Source: DATCMU01 sp036563245
GTDB lineage: Bacteria > Pseudomonadota > Alphaproteobacteria > Rhizobiales > Devosiaceae
Direction of reading: 5' to 3'
Assembly (NCBI GenBank): GCA_036563245.1
Contig: DATCMU010000012.1
Location: forward strand, 1-64,000
DNA: 64,000 nucleotides
The notes under the pieces are model-generated. The model saw nothing but the letters and a program-made list of their open reading frames with translations, was not told the origin of the DNA and ran no database searches. The position numbers and the translations under genes were made by a program. Positions 8,266 through 17,076 of this stretch are shown piece after piece (positions within the stretch are counted from its first letter, which is position 1; each line of letters opens with the position of its first letter).

Positions 8266-9177
8266 ATGCCCGAAGCCGTGGAATGCACCCTGGTCCTCAA
8301 CGCGGACGATATCGTCGGCGAGAGCATCGTGTGGGACGACCGGCGGCAGGTTCTCTATTGGGTCGATATCGGCGGCAAACGCATCCACCGGCTTGATCCC
8401 CAAAGCGGCGAGCACAAGACTTGGCCCGCGCCGGAGTTTCCCACCTCGATCGGCTTGCGGGAAGATGGCGGCGCGATACTGGGCATGACGCGGCGCGTCG
8501 CATTGTGGGATTTCGACGGCGATTTCCGGACTTTAGCCATTCCGGAGCCCAACATGCCCGATAACCGGCTCAACGAGGGGCGGGTCGCGCCGGACGGTTC
8601 CTTCTGGGTCGGAACCATGTCCTCGAACCTGACGGAAAGCGGGGAACCGAAGGATCAAGGGCCGAAATCGGGATACTATTATCGTGTGGACGGCACAGGC
8701 GCAGTGACACGGCTTTGCGCCGATGCGTTCGGCATCACCAATACGATGATTTGGGCGCAGGACGGCGTTTTCATCACCGCCGACACGACCGAGAACGCCC
8801 TCTACAGATACCGGGTATCGCCTGACAGACTGGCCCTGTCTGACAGGCAGGCGTTCGGCCAGCCCTTTGAACGCGGCCTTCCCGACGGCTCGTGCCTCGA
8901 TAGCGAGGGGGGCATCTGGACCTGCCGGGTGGTGGGCGGCAGTTGCCTGACGCGCACCCTGATGGACGGGACGGTCGACCGCGTTGTCGAACTGGATTGC
9001 TCCTGGCCGACCAGTTGCACCTTCGGCGGCCCGAACCTCGACACGCTTTTCGTCACATCCGCGCGCTTCACAATGACTGCCGAACACCTGCAGGCCAATC
9101 CCCAGGAGGGCGCGGTCTTTGCCGTTCGCCCGGGCGTGGCGGGCCTGCGAGAACCGCGTTTCCGCTTCAACGACTAA
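8266..9177 (+). CDS. SMP-30/gluconolactonase-family lactonase
   Basis: A 303-residue six-bladed propeller of the SMP-30/LRE family. Expected metal ligands are the Glu of GESIVWDD (near residue 18), the Asn of NRLNEGRVAPDG, a second Asn in FGITNTMIW, and the Asp of LPDGSCLDSEGGIW. GGAGA precedes the ATG by five bases. It should hydrolyse the aldonolactone made by the SDR at 6556 to the free sugar acid used by the enolases at 2445 and 9207. A second paralogue at 24331 serves the uronate operon. Confidence 0.9.
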   Translation: MPEAVECTLVLNADDIVGESIVWDDRRQVLYWVDIGGKRIHRLDPQSGEHKTWPAPEFPTSIGLREDGGAILGMTRRVALWDFDGDFRTLAIPEPNMPDNRLNEGRVAPDGSFWVGTMSSNLTESGEPKDQGPKSGYYYRVDGTGAVTRLCADAFGITNTMIWAQDGVFITADTTENALYRYRVSPDRLALSDRQAFGQPFERGLPDGSCLDSEGGIWTCRVVGGSCLTRTLMDGTVDRVVELDCSWPTSCTFGGPNLDTLFVTSARFTMTAEHLQANPQEGAVFAVRPGVAGLREPRFRFND

Positions 9178-9206
9178 CCTGACCCCATCTCGAAAGGGAG
9201 AATGAA

Positions 9207-10445
9207 TTGGCCATCGCAGACATCCGGGCCACGACGGTGACCGTGCCGCTTGAGGCGCCGCTCCGGCACGCCAACGGCGTGCACTGGGGCCGCTTCGTGC
9301 GCACCATCGTCGAGGTCATCGAGGACGACGGCCTGAGCGGCTTCGGCGAAATGGGGGGCGGAGGGCAGAGCGCCGAGGCGGCGATCCTGGGTTTGCTTCC
9401 CTATCTGAAGGGGCACGATCCGCTGCAACTGGAGCAGTTGCGCTGGAAGATCATGAATCCGACGGCGAGCCTTTACAACAACCGGATGCAGTTGCATGCC
9501 GCCATCGAGATGGCGTGCCTGGACCTTGCCGGAAAGCGTCTGGGCGTGAGGGCTTGCGATCTGTTGGGCGGAGCCCTGCGCGAGCGAGTCCCTTTCGCCA
9601 GCTACCTGTTTTATCGCTATCGCGATCCGGTTACCGGACGCGGCGGGGAAACCATGGCGGACGAACTTGTCGCCCACGCCAAGGCGCTGAAAGCCGAACA
9701 CGGATTTACCGCGCACAAGCTCAAGGGCGGACACTTCGCGCCCGATCATGACATCGAGGTGTTTCGCGCCATCGCCGAAGCCTTTCCGGGTGAGGGCGTT
9801 CGGCTCGACCCGAATGCGGCGTGGACGGTGGAGGAGTCCGTGCGCGTCGCGCATGCTATCGAGGATCTCAACAACGACTATCTCGAAGACCCTACCTATG
9901 GGCTCGAGGGGATGCGGCGCCTGCGCGACTTCATCCGTATCCCCACGGCAACCAACACGGTTGTGGTGAATTTCGAGCAACTCGCCGCGGCCATCAGGCA
10001 GACGGCAGTAGATGTCGTCCTGCTAGACACGACATTCTGGGGTGGCCTGCGCCAGGCCTACAAGGCGGGCAATGTCCTCGAAACCTTCCAGTTCGGGGCA
10101 TCCGTCCACTCTTCGGGCGAACTCGGCATCCAGCTGGCGTCGATGCTGCACCTCGGCGCAAGCCTGCCAAACCTGCGCTTTGCTGGTGATGCGCATTACC
10201 ACCACCTCACTGACGACATTATCGTTGGCGGCAAGATGCGGTATCGCGACGGCATGATCGATGTGCCCAAGGCTCCCGGACTTGGCGTCGAGATCGACCG
10301 CGAGAAGTTGGCCAGATATGCCGAACTCTACAAGGAACTCGGCGGATATCCCTATGACCGGGACCCTGGCCGTCCAGCATGGTATGCCGTGATGCCGGAG
10401 TCGCGCTTCGCAGATCCGAAGCTGAAGGACATGCCGAAACCGTAG
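9207..10445 (+). CDS. Enolase-superfamily dehydratase, glucarate-dehydratase subgroup
   Basis: A 412-residue protein whose active site matches the glucarate dehydratase subgroup. K171-L-K173 lies on strand two, metal ligands are D201, E227 and the diagnostic Asn N250 (ATNT), and a D274/H301 dyad is 27 residues apart. The ASYLFYRY segment also resembles glucarate dehydratases, but the usual HSNSHLG is HSSGELG here, so the substrate may differ from glucarate. It starts at TTG with AAGGGAG seven bases upstream. As last gene of the sugar operon it probably dehydrates the aldonate or aldarate produced upstream. Confidence 0.85.
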   Translation: MAIADIRATTVTVPLEAPLRHANGVHWGRFVRTIVEVIEDDGLSGFGEMGGGGQSAEAAILGLLPYLKGHDPLQLEQLRWKIMNPTASLYNNRMQLHAAIEMACLDLAGKRLGVRACDLLGGALRERVPFASYLFYRYRDPVTGRGGETMADELVAHAKALKAEHGFTAHKLKGGHFAPDHDIEVFRAIAEAFPGEGVRLDPNAAWTVEESVRVAHAIEDLNNDYLEDPTYGLEGMRRLRDFIRIPTATNTVVVNFEQLAAAIRQTAVDVVLLDTTFWGGLRQAYKAGNVLETFQFGASVHSSGELGIQLASMLHLGASLPNLRFAGDAHYHHLTDDIIVGGKMRYRDGMIDVPKAPGLGVEIDREKLARYAELYKELGGYPYDRDPGRPAWYAVMPESRFADPKLKDMPKP

Positions 10446-10578
10446 AGGACATCTGCAGGCAAGCCGCCGCCCCTTGAGTGCGTGCCGATTTGGGTAGTGG
10501 TTACGCTCTTCCCTGCGGCATGAGCGCGAGAGCCAGGGTCCATTTCAGGCGGAACGCTGGTGCGCTATATGTGGCGGC

Positions 10579-11487
10579 ATGGCGTTCACGATCAAGCAGC
10601 TGCAGTATTTCGTTGCGGTCGCCGAGCAAGGCACGGTGACCGGGGCGGCCCATGTCCTGTCGATCTCGCAATCTTCCATTACCGAGGCGATCAAGGATCT
10701 GGAGCAGGACCTGGGCGTGGAGCTGTTCGTGCGCCATTCGCGCGGCCTGAACGTGACACACAAGGGTCACCAGTTCCTGCGCCACGCCACCAAGATACTG
10801 TCTGATGTGGCCGGCGCCCGCCAGTTTTCCGAGGACAGCGCGCAAAGCATCCCTGGAAAGCTCCATATCGGGGTGACCTCCCTTGTCGCCGGTTATGTCC
10901 TCTCGGACCTTCTGGCGCGGTATCGGCGCGCCTTTCCCGCCATCGAGGTGACCGCGCTCGAAGACAATGGCGAATATCTCGAACACCTCCTGGTCGGTGG
11001 GGAAGTCGATGTCGCCGTCATGGTCATTTCCAATCTGAGGGACCGGCTGGCGTTGCAATCCGAGATCCTGGAAGTTTCGCCCTACCGGCTCTGGCTGCCC
11101 TCGGGGCATCCGCTCGCCGGCGCGGAGAGCATCGACATGCTCGATCTCACCGACCAGCCGCTGATCATGCTGACCATCGACGAGATCGAGGAGAGCACCG
11201 GCAAGCTGCTCGCTGCCTTCGGCGCCCGGCCGCACATCGCATTTCGCACCCGTTCCGTGGAGGCAGTCAGAAGCCTGGTGGCAACCGGCGCGGGCGTGGC
11301 GTTGCTGCCTGATCTCGTCTATCGGCCGTGGTCGCTCGAAGGTGACAGGATCGAGTCCCGCGATGTCGCTGGCGCCTTGCCGGTCGTCCAGGTCGGCATT
11401 GCGTGGCGCCGGGGCCTTGGGCTGACGCAGGCGGCGCGCGACTTCATATCCTTGGCCCAGTCGCAGCGCGCTCCGCGCCTCAGGTAG
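10579..11487 (+). CDS. LysR-family transcriptional regulator
   Basis: A 302-residue LysR protein with an N-terminal helix-turn-helix (about residues 1-60: GTVTGAAHVLSISQSSITEAI) and a periplasmic-binding-like co-inducer domain from about 90. It lies 133 bp after the enolase gene and 134 bp before the putrescine transport operon, in the same direction as both. A perfect T-N11-A palindrome at 11506-11518, immediately behind this gene, makes control of the putrescine operon the simplest reading. The E. coli counterpart operon instead has a MocR-type neighbour. Confidence 0.92.
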   Translation: MAFTIKQLQYFVAVAEQGTVTGAAHVLSISQSSITEAIKDLEQDLGVELFVRHSRGLNVTHKGHQFLRHATKILSDVAGARQFSEDSAQSIPGKLHIGVTSLVAGYVLSDLLARYRRAFPAIEVTALEDNGEYLEHLLVGGEVDVAVMVISNLRDRLALQSEILEVSPYRLWLPSGHPLAGAESIDMLDLTDQPLIMLTIDEIEESTGKLLAAFGARPHIAFRTRSVEAVRSLVATGAGVALLPDLVYRPWSLEGDRIESRDVAGALPVVQVGIAWRRGLGLTQAARDFISLAQSQRAPRLR

Positions 11488-11505
11488 TGGATGCGCACAA
11501 TGATA

Positions 11506-11518
11506 TCGGAAATTCCGA
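11506..11518. promoter_or_regulatory. LysR box (T-N11-A) before putrescine operon
   Basis: TCGGAAATTCCGA is a perfect 6-1-6 palindrome that fits the LysR consensus T-N11-A exactly. It sits 104 bases before the ydcS-like start and 19 bases after the lysR stop, in an AT-richer patch. Confidence 0.65.
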
Positions 11519-11621
11519 ATACTTAAATCTGATAAATGAAATTGCGAATTCCTTACGGGTCGCTACAGTTCCTCCAAAGTCTACCGAATGACGTGCGGTT
11601 CCATTTGCTTTGGAGGGACAA

Positions 11622-12779
11622 ATGAAAAGCCTACTCAGGACGTCGACGGCTCTGGTTGCCGGCTTTGCCATGGCAGGACAGGGGTTCGCGGCGGAGATGA
11701 TGACCCAGATCGGCCCCGGCGAAGGCCAGCTCAATATCGTGGCCTGGCCCGGTTATATCGAGCGCGGGGAAACCGACGCGGCCTATGACTGGGTGACCGG
11801 GTTCGAAAAGGAAACCGGCTGCAAGGTCAATGTGAAGACCGCCGCCACTTCCGATGAAATGGTCGCGCTCATGAACGAGGGCGGGTTCGACCTTGTCACC
11901 GCGTCGGGCGACGCCTCGTTGCGCCTTGTTGCGGGCAAGCGCGTTCAGCCGATCAATATCGATCTGGTTCCGAGCTGGAACACGCTCGACGACCGGCTCA
12001 AGAATGCACCCTGGTACACGGTCGACGGTACCCATTACGGCGTACCGTATCAGTGGGGCCCCAACGTGCTCATGTACAATACCGAGGTGTTCAAGCAGGC
12101 GCCCACGAGCTGGAATGTCGTCTTCGAGGAAATGACCCTGCCGGACGGAAAGTCCAACAAGGGGCGCATCCAGGCCTATGACGGCCCAATCTATATTGCC
12201 GATGCCGCCCTTTATCTGATGGCTCACAATCCCGACCTCGGCATCACCGATCCCTATGAGCTCAGCGAGGACCAGTACAAGGCCGCTCTCGACCTGTTGC
12301 GGGTGCAGCGCACCCTGATCGGGCGCTATTGGCACGATGCGATGATCCAGGTCGACGACTTCAAGAACGAGGGCGTCGTCGCATCCGGCTCCTGGCCGTT
12401 CCAGGTAAATCTGCTCGCCTATGATGGCCAGCCGATCGCCTCGACCATTCCCGAGGAGGGCGCGACCGGTTGGGCGGATACCACCATGATGGAGGCGGAC
12501 GCCGCCCACCCCAATTGCGCCTACATGTGGCTTGAGCATTCGCTCTCGCCCAAGGTGCAGGGCGATGTCGCCGCCTGGTTCGGTTCTGTCCCCGTGGTTC
12601 CTGCCGCCTGCAAGGGCAACGAACTGCTCACCGACGAGGGCTGCAAGACCAACGGCTTCGACGATTTCGACAAGATCAGGTTCTGGAAGACCCCGGTTTC
12701 CCAGTGCTCTGCCGAAGGCGGTTGCGTACCCTATTACCGCTGGGTGTCGGACTTCATCGGCGTCATCGGCGGCCGCTGA
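11622..12779 (+). CDS. ydcS: Putrescine ABC transporter binding protein (YdcS-like)
   Basis: A 385-residue periplasmic protein that resembles E. coli YdcS along its whole length, including the near-identical stretches AWPGYIERG, VNVKTAATSDEM, LVTASGDASLRL, YQWGPN and GDVAAWFGS. A signal peptide spans about residues 1-24. GGAGGG lies six bases before the ATG. It binds putrescine or a related polyamine and feeds the ATPase and two permeases downstream. E. coli YdcS is also reported as a poly-3-hydroxybutyrate synthase; nothing here tests that. A hairpin follows its stop. Confidence 0.93.
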   Translation: MKSLLRTSTALVAGFAMAGQGFAAEMMTQIGPGEGQLNIVAWPGYIERGETDAAYDWVTGFEKETGCKVNVKTAATSDEMVALMNEGGFDLVTASGDASLRLVAGKRVQPINIDLVPSWNTLDDRLKNAPWYTVDGTHYGVPYQWGPNVLMYNTEVFKQAPTSWNVVFEEMTLPDGKSNKGRIQAYDGPIYIADAALYLMAHNPDLGITDPYELSEDQYKAALDLLRVQRTLIGRYWHDAMIQVDDFKNEGVVASGSWPFQVNLLAYDGQPIASTIPEEGATGWADTTMMEADAAHPNCAYMWLEHSLSPKVQGDVAAWFGSVPVVPAACKGNELLTDEGCKTNGFDDFDKIRFWKTPVSQCSAEGGCVPYYRWVSDFIGVIGGR

Positions 12780-12806
12780 TCGCTCCGCCCGCGCGTCGGG
12801 CCCAAT

Positions 12807-12830
12807 GCCCACCCGCCTTGCCGGGTGGGC
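12807..12830 (+). other. Intercistronic hairpin after ydcS
   Basis: GCCCACCCG and CGGGTGGGC form a perfect 9-bp stem with a 6-base loop between binding-protein and ATPase genes. No U-run follows. It resembles the elements after the two other binding-protein genes in this window. Confidence 0.7.
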
Positions 12831-12850
12831 AACTTCAAACGTGATTTGTC

Positions 12851-13849
12851 ATGACCGCGGTTACCCTCAAAAGCCTGTCCAAGCATTTCGGCCAAGTTCG
12901 TGCGGTCGACAATATCGATCTCGATATCGCGGAGGGCGAGTTCTTCGCCATGCTCGGCCCGTCCGGCTCCGGAAAGACGACCTGTCTGAGACTGGTTGCC
13001 GGCTTCCAGATGCCCACCGCCGGGCACATCGAAATCCTTGGCCAGACGGTCGAGGGGGTTCCGCCATACCGGCGCAACGTCAATACCGTCTTCCAGGACT
13101 ACGCGCTTTTCCCGCACCTCAATGTGCTCGACAATGTCGCTTATGGGCTGATGATACGCGGCGTCGGCAAGGCCGAGCGCAAGATGGCCGCGGAAGAGGC
13201 GCTGCAAATGGTGCAGCTTCCCGAATTCGGCGACCGGCGGCCGGGTCAGTTGTCCGGTGGCCAGCGTCAGCGCGTGGCGCTCGCGCGGGCGCTGGTCAAC
13301 AAGCCAAGGGTTCTCCTGCTCGACGAGCCGCTCGGCGCGCTTGACCTCAAGCTGCGCGAGCAGATGCAGGAGGAACTCAAGTCCTTGCAGAAGGCCCTGG
13401 GGATCACTTTCATCCTGGTTACTCACGATCAGGGCGAAGCGCTGTCGATGGCCGATCGCGTGGCGGTGTTCAATCAGGGCCGCATCATGCAGGTCGGAAC
13501 GCCGCAGGAGATCTACCAGAGACCCCGGAGCCGCTTTGTTGCGGATTTCGTGGGGTCGTCGAACGTGCTTCCGCCCGAATTCGTCACCCGGTTGGGCGCA
13601 AGTGGCCGGTGGGCGAGCCTGAGGCCCGAGGCAATCGAGGTGGTGGCGGCGGATGACGCCAGGGCCGCGGTCACCGGCCGCGTTTCGGTCGAAAGCTTCC
13701 TTGGCGCTTCGCGGCGCCTTGCCATCGATGTGGAAGGAAGGCGCCTGCATGCGCTGGTGCCGGCAAGCCGGACCCTTCCCGGGGTCGGCACCGAGGTCGG
13801 GCTCGCCTGGAGCGCCGACGACCTGCACCTGATGGATGATGCGTCGTGA
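12851..13849 (+). CDS. ydcT: Putrescine ABC transporter ATP-binding protein (YdcT/PotA-like)
   Basis: A 332-residue polyamine-type ATPase. Walker A GPSGSGKTT, the Q-loop in VFQDYALFPHL, signature LSGGQRQR, Walker B LLLDEPLGALD and the switch His in VTHDQ are all present. A C-terminal TOBE domain (about 240-330) follows. It energises the YdcU/YdcV channel. No clear ribosome site is visible before the ATG at 12851. Its stop overlaps the next GTG start by four bases. Confidence 0.93.
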   Translation: MTAVTLKSLSKHFGQVRAVDNIDLDIAEGEFFAMLGPSGSGKTTCLRLVAGFQMPTAGHIEILGQTVEGVPPYRRNVNTVFQDYALFPHLNVLDNVAYGLMIRGVGKAERKMAAEEALQMVQLPEFGDRRPGQLSGGQRQRVALARALVNKPRVLLLDEPLGALDLKLREQMQEELKSLQKALGITFILVTHDQGEALSMADRVAVFNQGRIMQVGTPQEIYQRPRSRFVADFVGSSNVLPPEFVTRLGASGRWASLRPEAIEVVAADDARAAVTGRVSVESFLGASRRLAIDVEGRRLHALVPASRTLPGVGTEVGLAWSADDLHLMDDAS

Positions 13850-14793
13850 GTTCTCCCGCGATCCAGGAACTGCCCACGGGGCGCAACTGGGCCGGGCTTT
13901 TGTCCGACCTGTTCTGGCGGCGTCCCACGGTGTTGCTGGTCATCCTTCTGGCGCCGCCCGTTCTGTGGCTCGGCGTCGTCTATCTCGGCTCGCTTCTTGC
14001 GCTTCTTGCGCAAAGCTTCTTCTCGATCGACGAGTTCACCGGGGTCATCAAGCACCAGCTCACGCTCAAGACATACGCCGAACTGCTCAGGCCCGCGAAC
14101 GCGGACATCGTCGTCCGCTCGGTCGTCATGACGGCATGCGTTTCGGTCATGGCGGCGTTGATCGGCTTCCCGATCGCCTTTTTCGCCGCACGGTATGCGC
14201 GGGGAAAATGGAAAGCCTTTTTCTATCTCGCGGTGATGCTGCCGCTCTGGTCGAGCTATCTGGTCAAGATCTATGCCTGGAAGCTGATCCTCGCCAAGGA
14301 AGGCATTCTCACCTGGATCTTCGGCAAGCTGCATATCTCGTTCGTGCTGGACGCGATACTTGCCTTGCCGGTGATCGGAGGGAATTCGATCTCGGTGAGC
14401 AATCTGGGCACGTTCATTGTATTTGTCTACGTGTGGCTGCCGTTCATGATCCTGCCCGTGCAGGCCGCGCTCGAGCGCGTTCCATCCAGTCTGCTCGAGG
14501 CATCCTACGATCTGGGCGCCAATCCCGCCCGGACATTCCGCTTCGTGGTGCTGCCACTGGCCATGCCGGGAGTGGTCGCGGGGTCCATATTTACCTTTTC
14601 GCTGACCCTTGGCGACTACATCATTCCCCAGATCGTGGGCACGTCCCGCCTGTTCATCGGGCAGGCGGTCTACGCCCAGCAGGGCACGGCGGGCAATATT
14701 CCGCTCGCTGCGGCCTTCTCGGTCGTACCGATCGTCATCATGGGGCTCTATCTGTGGGGCGCCAAACGCGCGGGGGCCTTCGATGCACTCTGA
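13846..14793 (+). CDS. ydcU: Putrescine ABC transporter permease 1 (YdcU/PotB-like)
   Basis: A 315-residue inner-membrane permease with about six hydrophobic helices and the cytoplasmic EAA loop (LLEASYDLGANPARTFRFVVLP) that docks on the ATPase. It starts at GTG in a GTGA overlap with the ATPase gene and overlaps the second permease by 11 bp. Order and family match the E. coli ydcU position. Confidence 0.92.
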   Translation: MSSPAIQELPTGRNWAGLLSDLFWRRPTVLLVILLAPPVLWLGVVYLGSLLALLAQSFFSIDEFTGVIKHQLTLKTYAELLRPANADIVVRSVVMTACVSVMAALIGFPIAFFAARYARGKWKAFFYLAVMLPLWSSYLVKIYAWKLILAKEGILTWIFGKLHISFVLDAILALPVIGGNSISVSNLGTFIVFVYVWLPFMILPVQAALERVPSSLLEASYDLGANPARTFRFVVLPLAMPGVVAGSIFTFSLTLGDYIIPQIVGTSRLFIGQAVYAQQGTAGNIPLAAAFSVVPIVIMGLYLWGAKRAGAFDAL

Positions 14794-15592
14794 AGACCGC
14801 GCGCCCCTGAGCCTGAAAATCGCGGCCGTCGCGGGACTATTGTTCCTGCATCTGCCCATCCTGCTGATTTTCGTCTACGCCTTCACCACCGAGGACAAGA
14901 GTTACCAGTGGCCGCCGCCCGGCTTCACGCTCGACTGGCTCACGGTCACCTGGAACCGCCCGGATGTGTGGCAGGCGCTTGGGCTGTCGCTTCAGGTCGC
15001 CAGCGTTTCGACATTGGTTGCCCTGGTTCTTGGTACGCTGGCGGCCGCCGCTGTTTCGCGCACCCAGTTCTTCGGGCGCGAGACGATCTCGCTGTTCATC
15101 ATCCTGCCCATCGCGCTGCCGGGCATCATCACCGGCATCGCGCTTCGGTCGGCATTCAACATCGCCGACATCCCGTTCTCGTTCTGGACGATCGTTCTGG
15201 GCCACGCCACCTTCTGCATCGTCACCGTCTACAACAACGCGGTGGCTCGCTTCCGGCGCATGAGCGGCTCGCTCATCGAGGCATCGATGGACCTTGGCGC
15301 CGACGGCTTCCAGACCTTTCGCCACGTCGTCCTGCCCAATATCGGCACCGCGCTTCTCGCGGGCGGCATGCTCGCGTTCGCGCTTTCGTTCGACGAGGTG
15401 ATCGTGACGACCTTCACCGCCGGCCAGCAGCAGACGCTCCCGATCTGGATGCTGCAGGAACTGGTGCGGCCACGGCAACGCCCGGTCACCAACGTGGTGG
15501 CGATGGTCGTGGTTGTGGTGACCTTCCTGCCGATTCTGGCTGCCTATTACCTGACTCGGGAGGGCGACCAGGTCGCCGGCCAGGGCAAATGA
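14783..15592 (+). CDS. ydcV: Putrescine ABC transporter permease 2 (YdcV/PotC-like)
   Basis: A 269-residue permease of the PotC type with six predicted helices and the EAA loop (LIEASMDLGADGFQTFRHVVLPN). The start at ATG 14783 overlaps the previous gene by 11 bp and gives the normal family length; a longer frame would run deep into ydcU. It forms the heterodimeric channel with YdcU. It is followed at once by the aminobutyraldehyde dehydrogenase gene. Confidence 0.92.
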   Translation: MHSEDRAPLSLKIAAVAGLLFLHLPILLIFVYAFTTEDKSYQWPPPGFTLDWLTVTWNRPDVWQALGLSLQVASVSTLVALVLGTLAAAAVSRTQFFGRETISLFIILPIALPGIITGIALRSAFNIADIPFSFWTIVLGHATFCIVTVYNNAVARFRRMSGSLIEASMDLGADGFQTFRHVVLPNIGTALLAGGMLAFALSFDEVIVTTFTAGQQQTLPIWMLQELVRPRQRPVTNVVAMVVVVVTFLPILAAYYLTREGDQVAGQGK

Positions 15593-15615
15593 ACAAACGC
15601 GAGGTGGACACCGCT

Positions 15616-17043
15616 ATGGACACGCAAATGCTGATCGGCTCGAACCTGACCAGGGGCGAAGATGCTGCCGAGACCATCCTGAACCCGCGGACCGGCGAGG
15701 CGATCCTTGAAATCCCCGAAGCCTCGCAGGCCCAGATCGACGCAGCGATGATGGCCGCCGACAAGGCGTTTCGCACGTGGTCTCGTACCACCCCGGCCGA
15801 GCGTGCCGGCTATCTTCTCAAGATCGCCGACCGCATCGAGGCCGAGGCCGAAGGTTTCGCTGCACTCGAAGCCCTCAACTGCGGCAAGCCGGTTAATGCG
15901 GTTCTCAACGACGAAATACCCGCCATCGTCGATTGCTATCGCTTTTTCGCGGGCGCGGCGCGGTCGGCGCCGGGCAGTGCTGCGGGCGAATACATCAAGG
16001 GCCACACCTCCATGATCCGGCGTGATCCGGTGGGTATCGTCGCCTCGATCGCGCCGTGGAATTACCCTCTCATGATGATGGCCTGGAAGGTTGCACCCGC
16101 GATCGCGGGCGGCAACACCGTCGTGTTCAAGCCTTCGGAGCAGACGCCGCTGACCGCGCTGAAGCTGGCGCGGATATTCTCGGAGATCCTGCCCGAGGGC
16201 GTGGTCAATGTCGTGCTGGGGCGCGGGGAGACTGTCGGCAATGCGCTGATCAACCACAACCTTGTCAACATGATCTCGATCACCGGCGACGTGGCGACCG
16301 GCAAGAAGATCATGCAGGCGGCGGCGCGTTCGGTGAAGCGCACCCATCTCGAACTGGGCGGCAAGGCGCCGGTGATCGTCTATGACGATGCCGACATCGC
16401 CGCCACGGTGGAGGGCATCCGAACCTTCGGCTACTACAATGCGGGCCAGGACTGCACGGCGGCCTGCCGCATCTATGCCGGGCGCAAGATCTACGACCGC
16501 TTCGTCGCCGATCTGTCCGCGGCGGTTTCGGGTATTCGCTATGGCGAGGACGACGACAGCCAGAACGAGATCGGGCCGTTGATATCACAGCGCCAGCGCG
16601 ACCGCGTTGCCGCTTTCGTTCAGCGCGCCGCCGAACTCAGCCACGTCGAGATCACCGCCGGCGGCAAGCCGATGGAGGGAAACGGTTTCTTCTTCCAGCC
16701 CACGGTGGTCGCAGGTGCTCGCCAGGACGACGAGATCGTGCGGCGCGAGGTGTTCGGGCCGGTGGTTTCGATCACCCCGTTCGATGAGGGCGACGACGTG
16801 ATCGCCTGGGCCAACGATTCCGACTATGGGCTGGCCTCGTCGGTGTGGACGCGAGATATCGGCAAGGCGATGCAGGCCGCGGCCGAACTGCGCTACGGCT
16901 GCACCTGGGTGAACACCCATTTCATGCTCGCCAACGAAATGCCGCACGGGGGAATGAAGCAGTCGGGCTATGGCAAGGACATGTCGCAATATGCCCTCGA
17001 GGACTATACGACCGTGCGCCACGTCATGATCAATCACGGGTGA
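15616..17043 (+). CDS. patD: Gamma-aminobutyraldehyde dehydrogenase
   Basis: A 475-residue aldehyde dehydrogenase that aligns end to end with E. coli PatD (YdcW). Catalytic Cys280 (GQDC) and Glu246 (LELGG) fall at the same positions. It oxidises 4-aminobutanal, formed by transamination of putrescine, to 4-aminobutyrate with NAD. ATG at 15616 is preferred because GAGGTG lies eight to nine bases before it; an ATGA-overlapping ATG at 15589 would add nine residues. The putrescine aminotransferase is not in this window. Confidence 0.95.
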   Translation: MDTQMLIGSNLTRGEDAAETILNPRTGEAILEIPEASQAQIDAAMMAADKAFRTWSRTTPAERAGYLLKIADRIEAEAEGFAALEALNCGKPVNAVLNDEIPAIVDCYRFFAGAARSAPGSAAGEYIKGHTSMIRRDPVGIVASIAPWNYPLMMMAWKVAPAIAGGNTVVFKPSEQTPLTALKLARIFSEILPEGVVNVVLGRGETVGNALINHNLVNMISITGDVATGKKIMQAAARSVKRTHLELGGKAPVIVYDDADIAATVEGIRTFGYYNAGQDCTAACRIYAGRKIYDRFVADLSAAVSGIRYGEDDDSQNEIGPLISQRQRDRVAAFVQRAAELSHVEITAGGKPMEGNGFFFQPTVVAGARQDDEIVRREVFGPVVSITPFDEGDDVIAWANDSDYGLASSVWTRDIGKAMQAAAELRYGCTWVNTHFMLANEMPHGGMKQSGYGKDMSQYALEDYTTVRHVMINHG

Positions 17044-17076
17044 TGGCGGTGGTCCGACAGCGTCGGCTCGCTGCTC

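Noticed and set aside
15589..15615. Upstream ATG as the patD start
   Set aside because: It overlaps the permease stop but has no clear ribosome site. The ATG at 15616 has GAGGTG in place and matches the E. coli N terminus and residue numbering.
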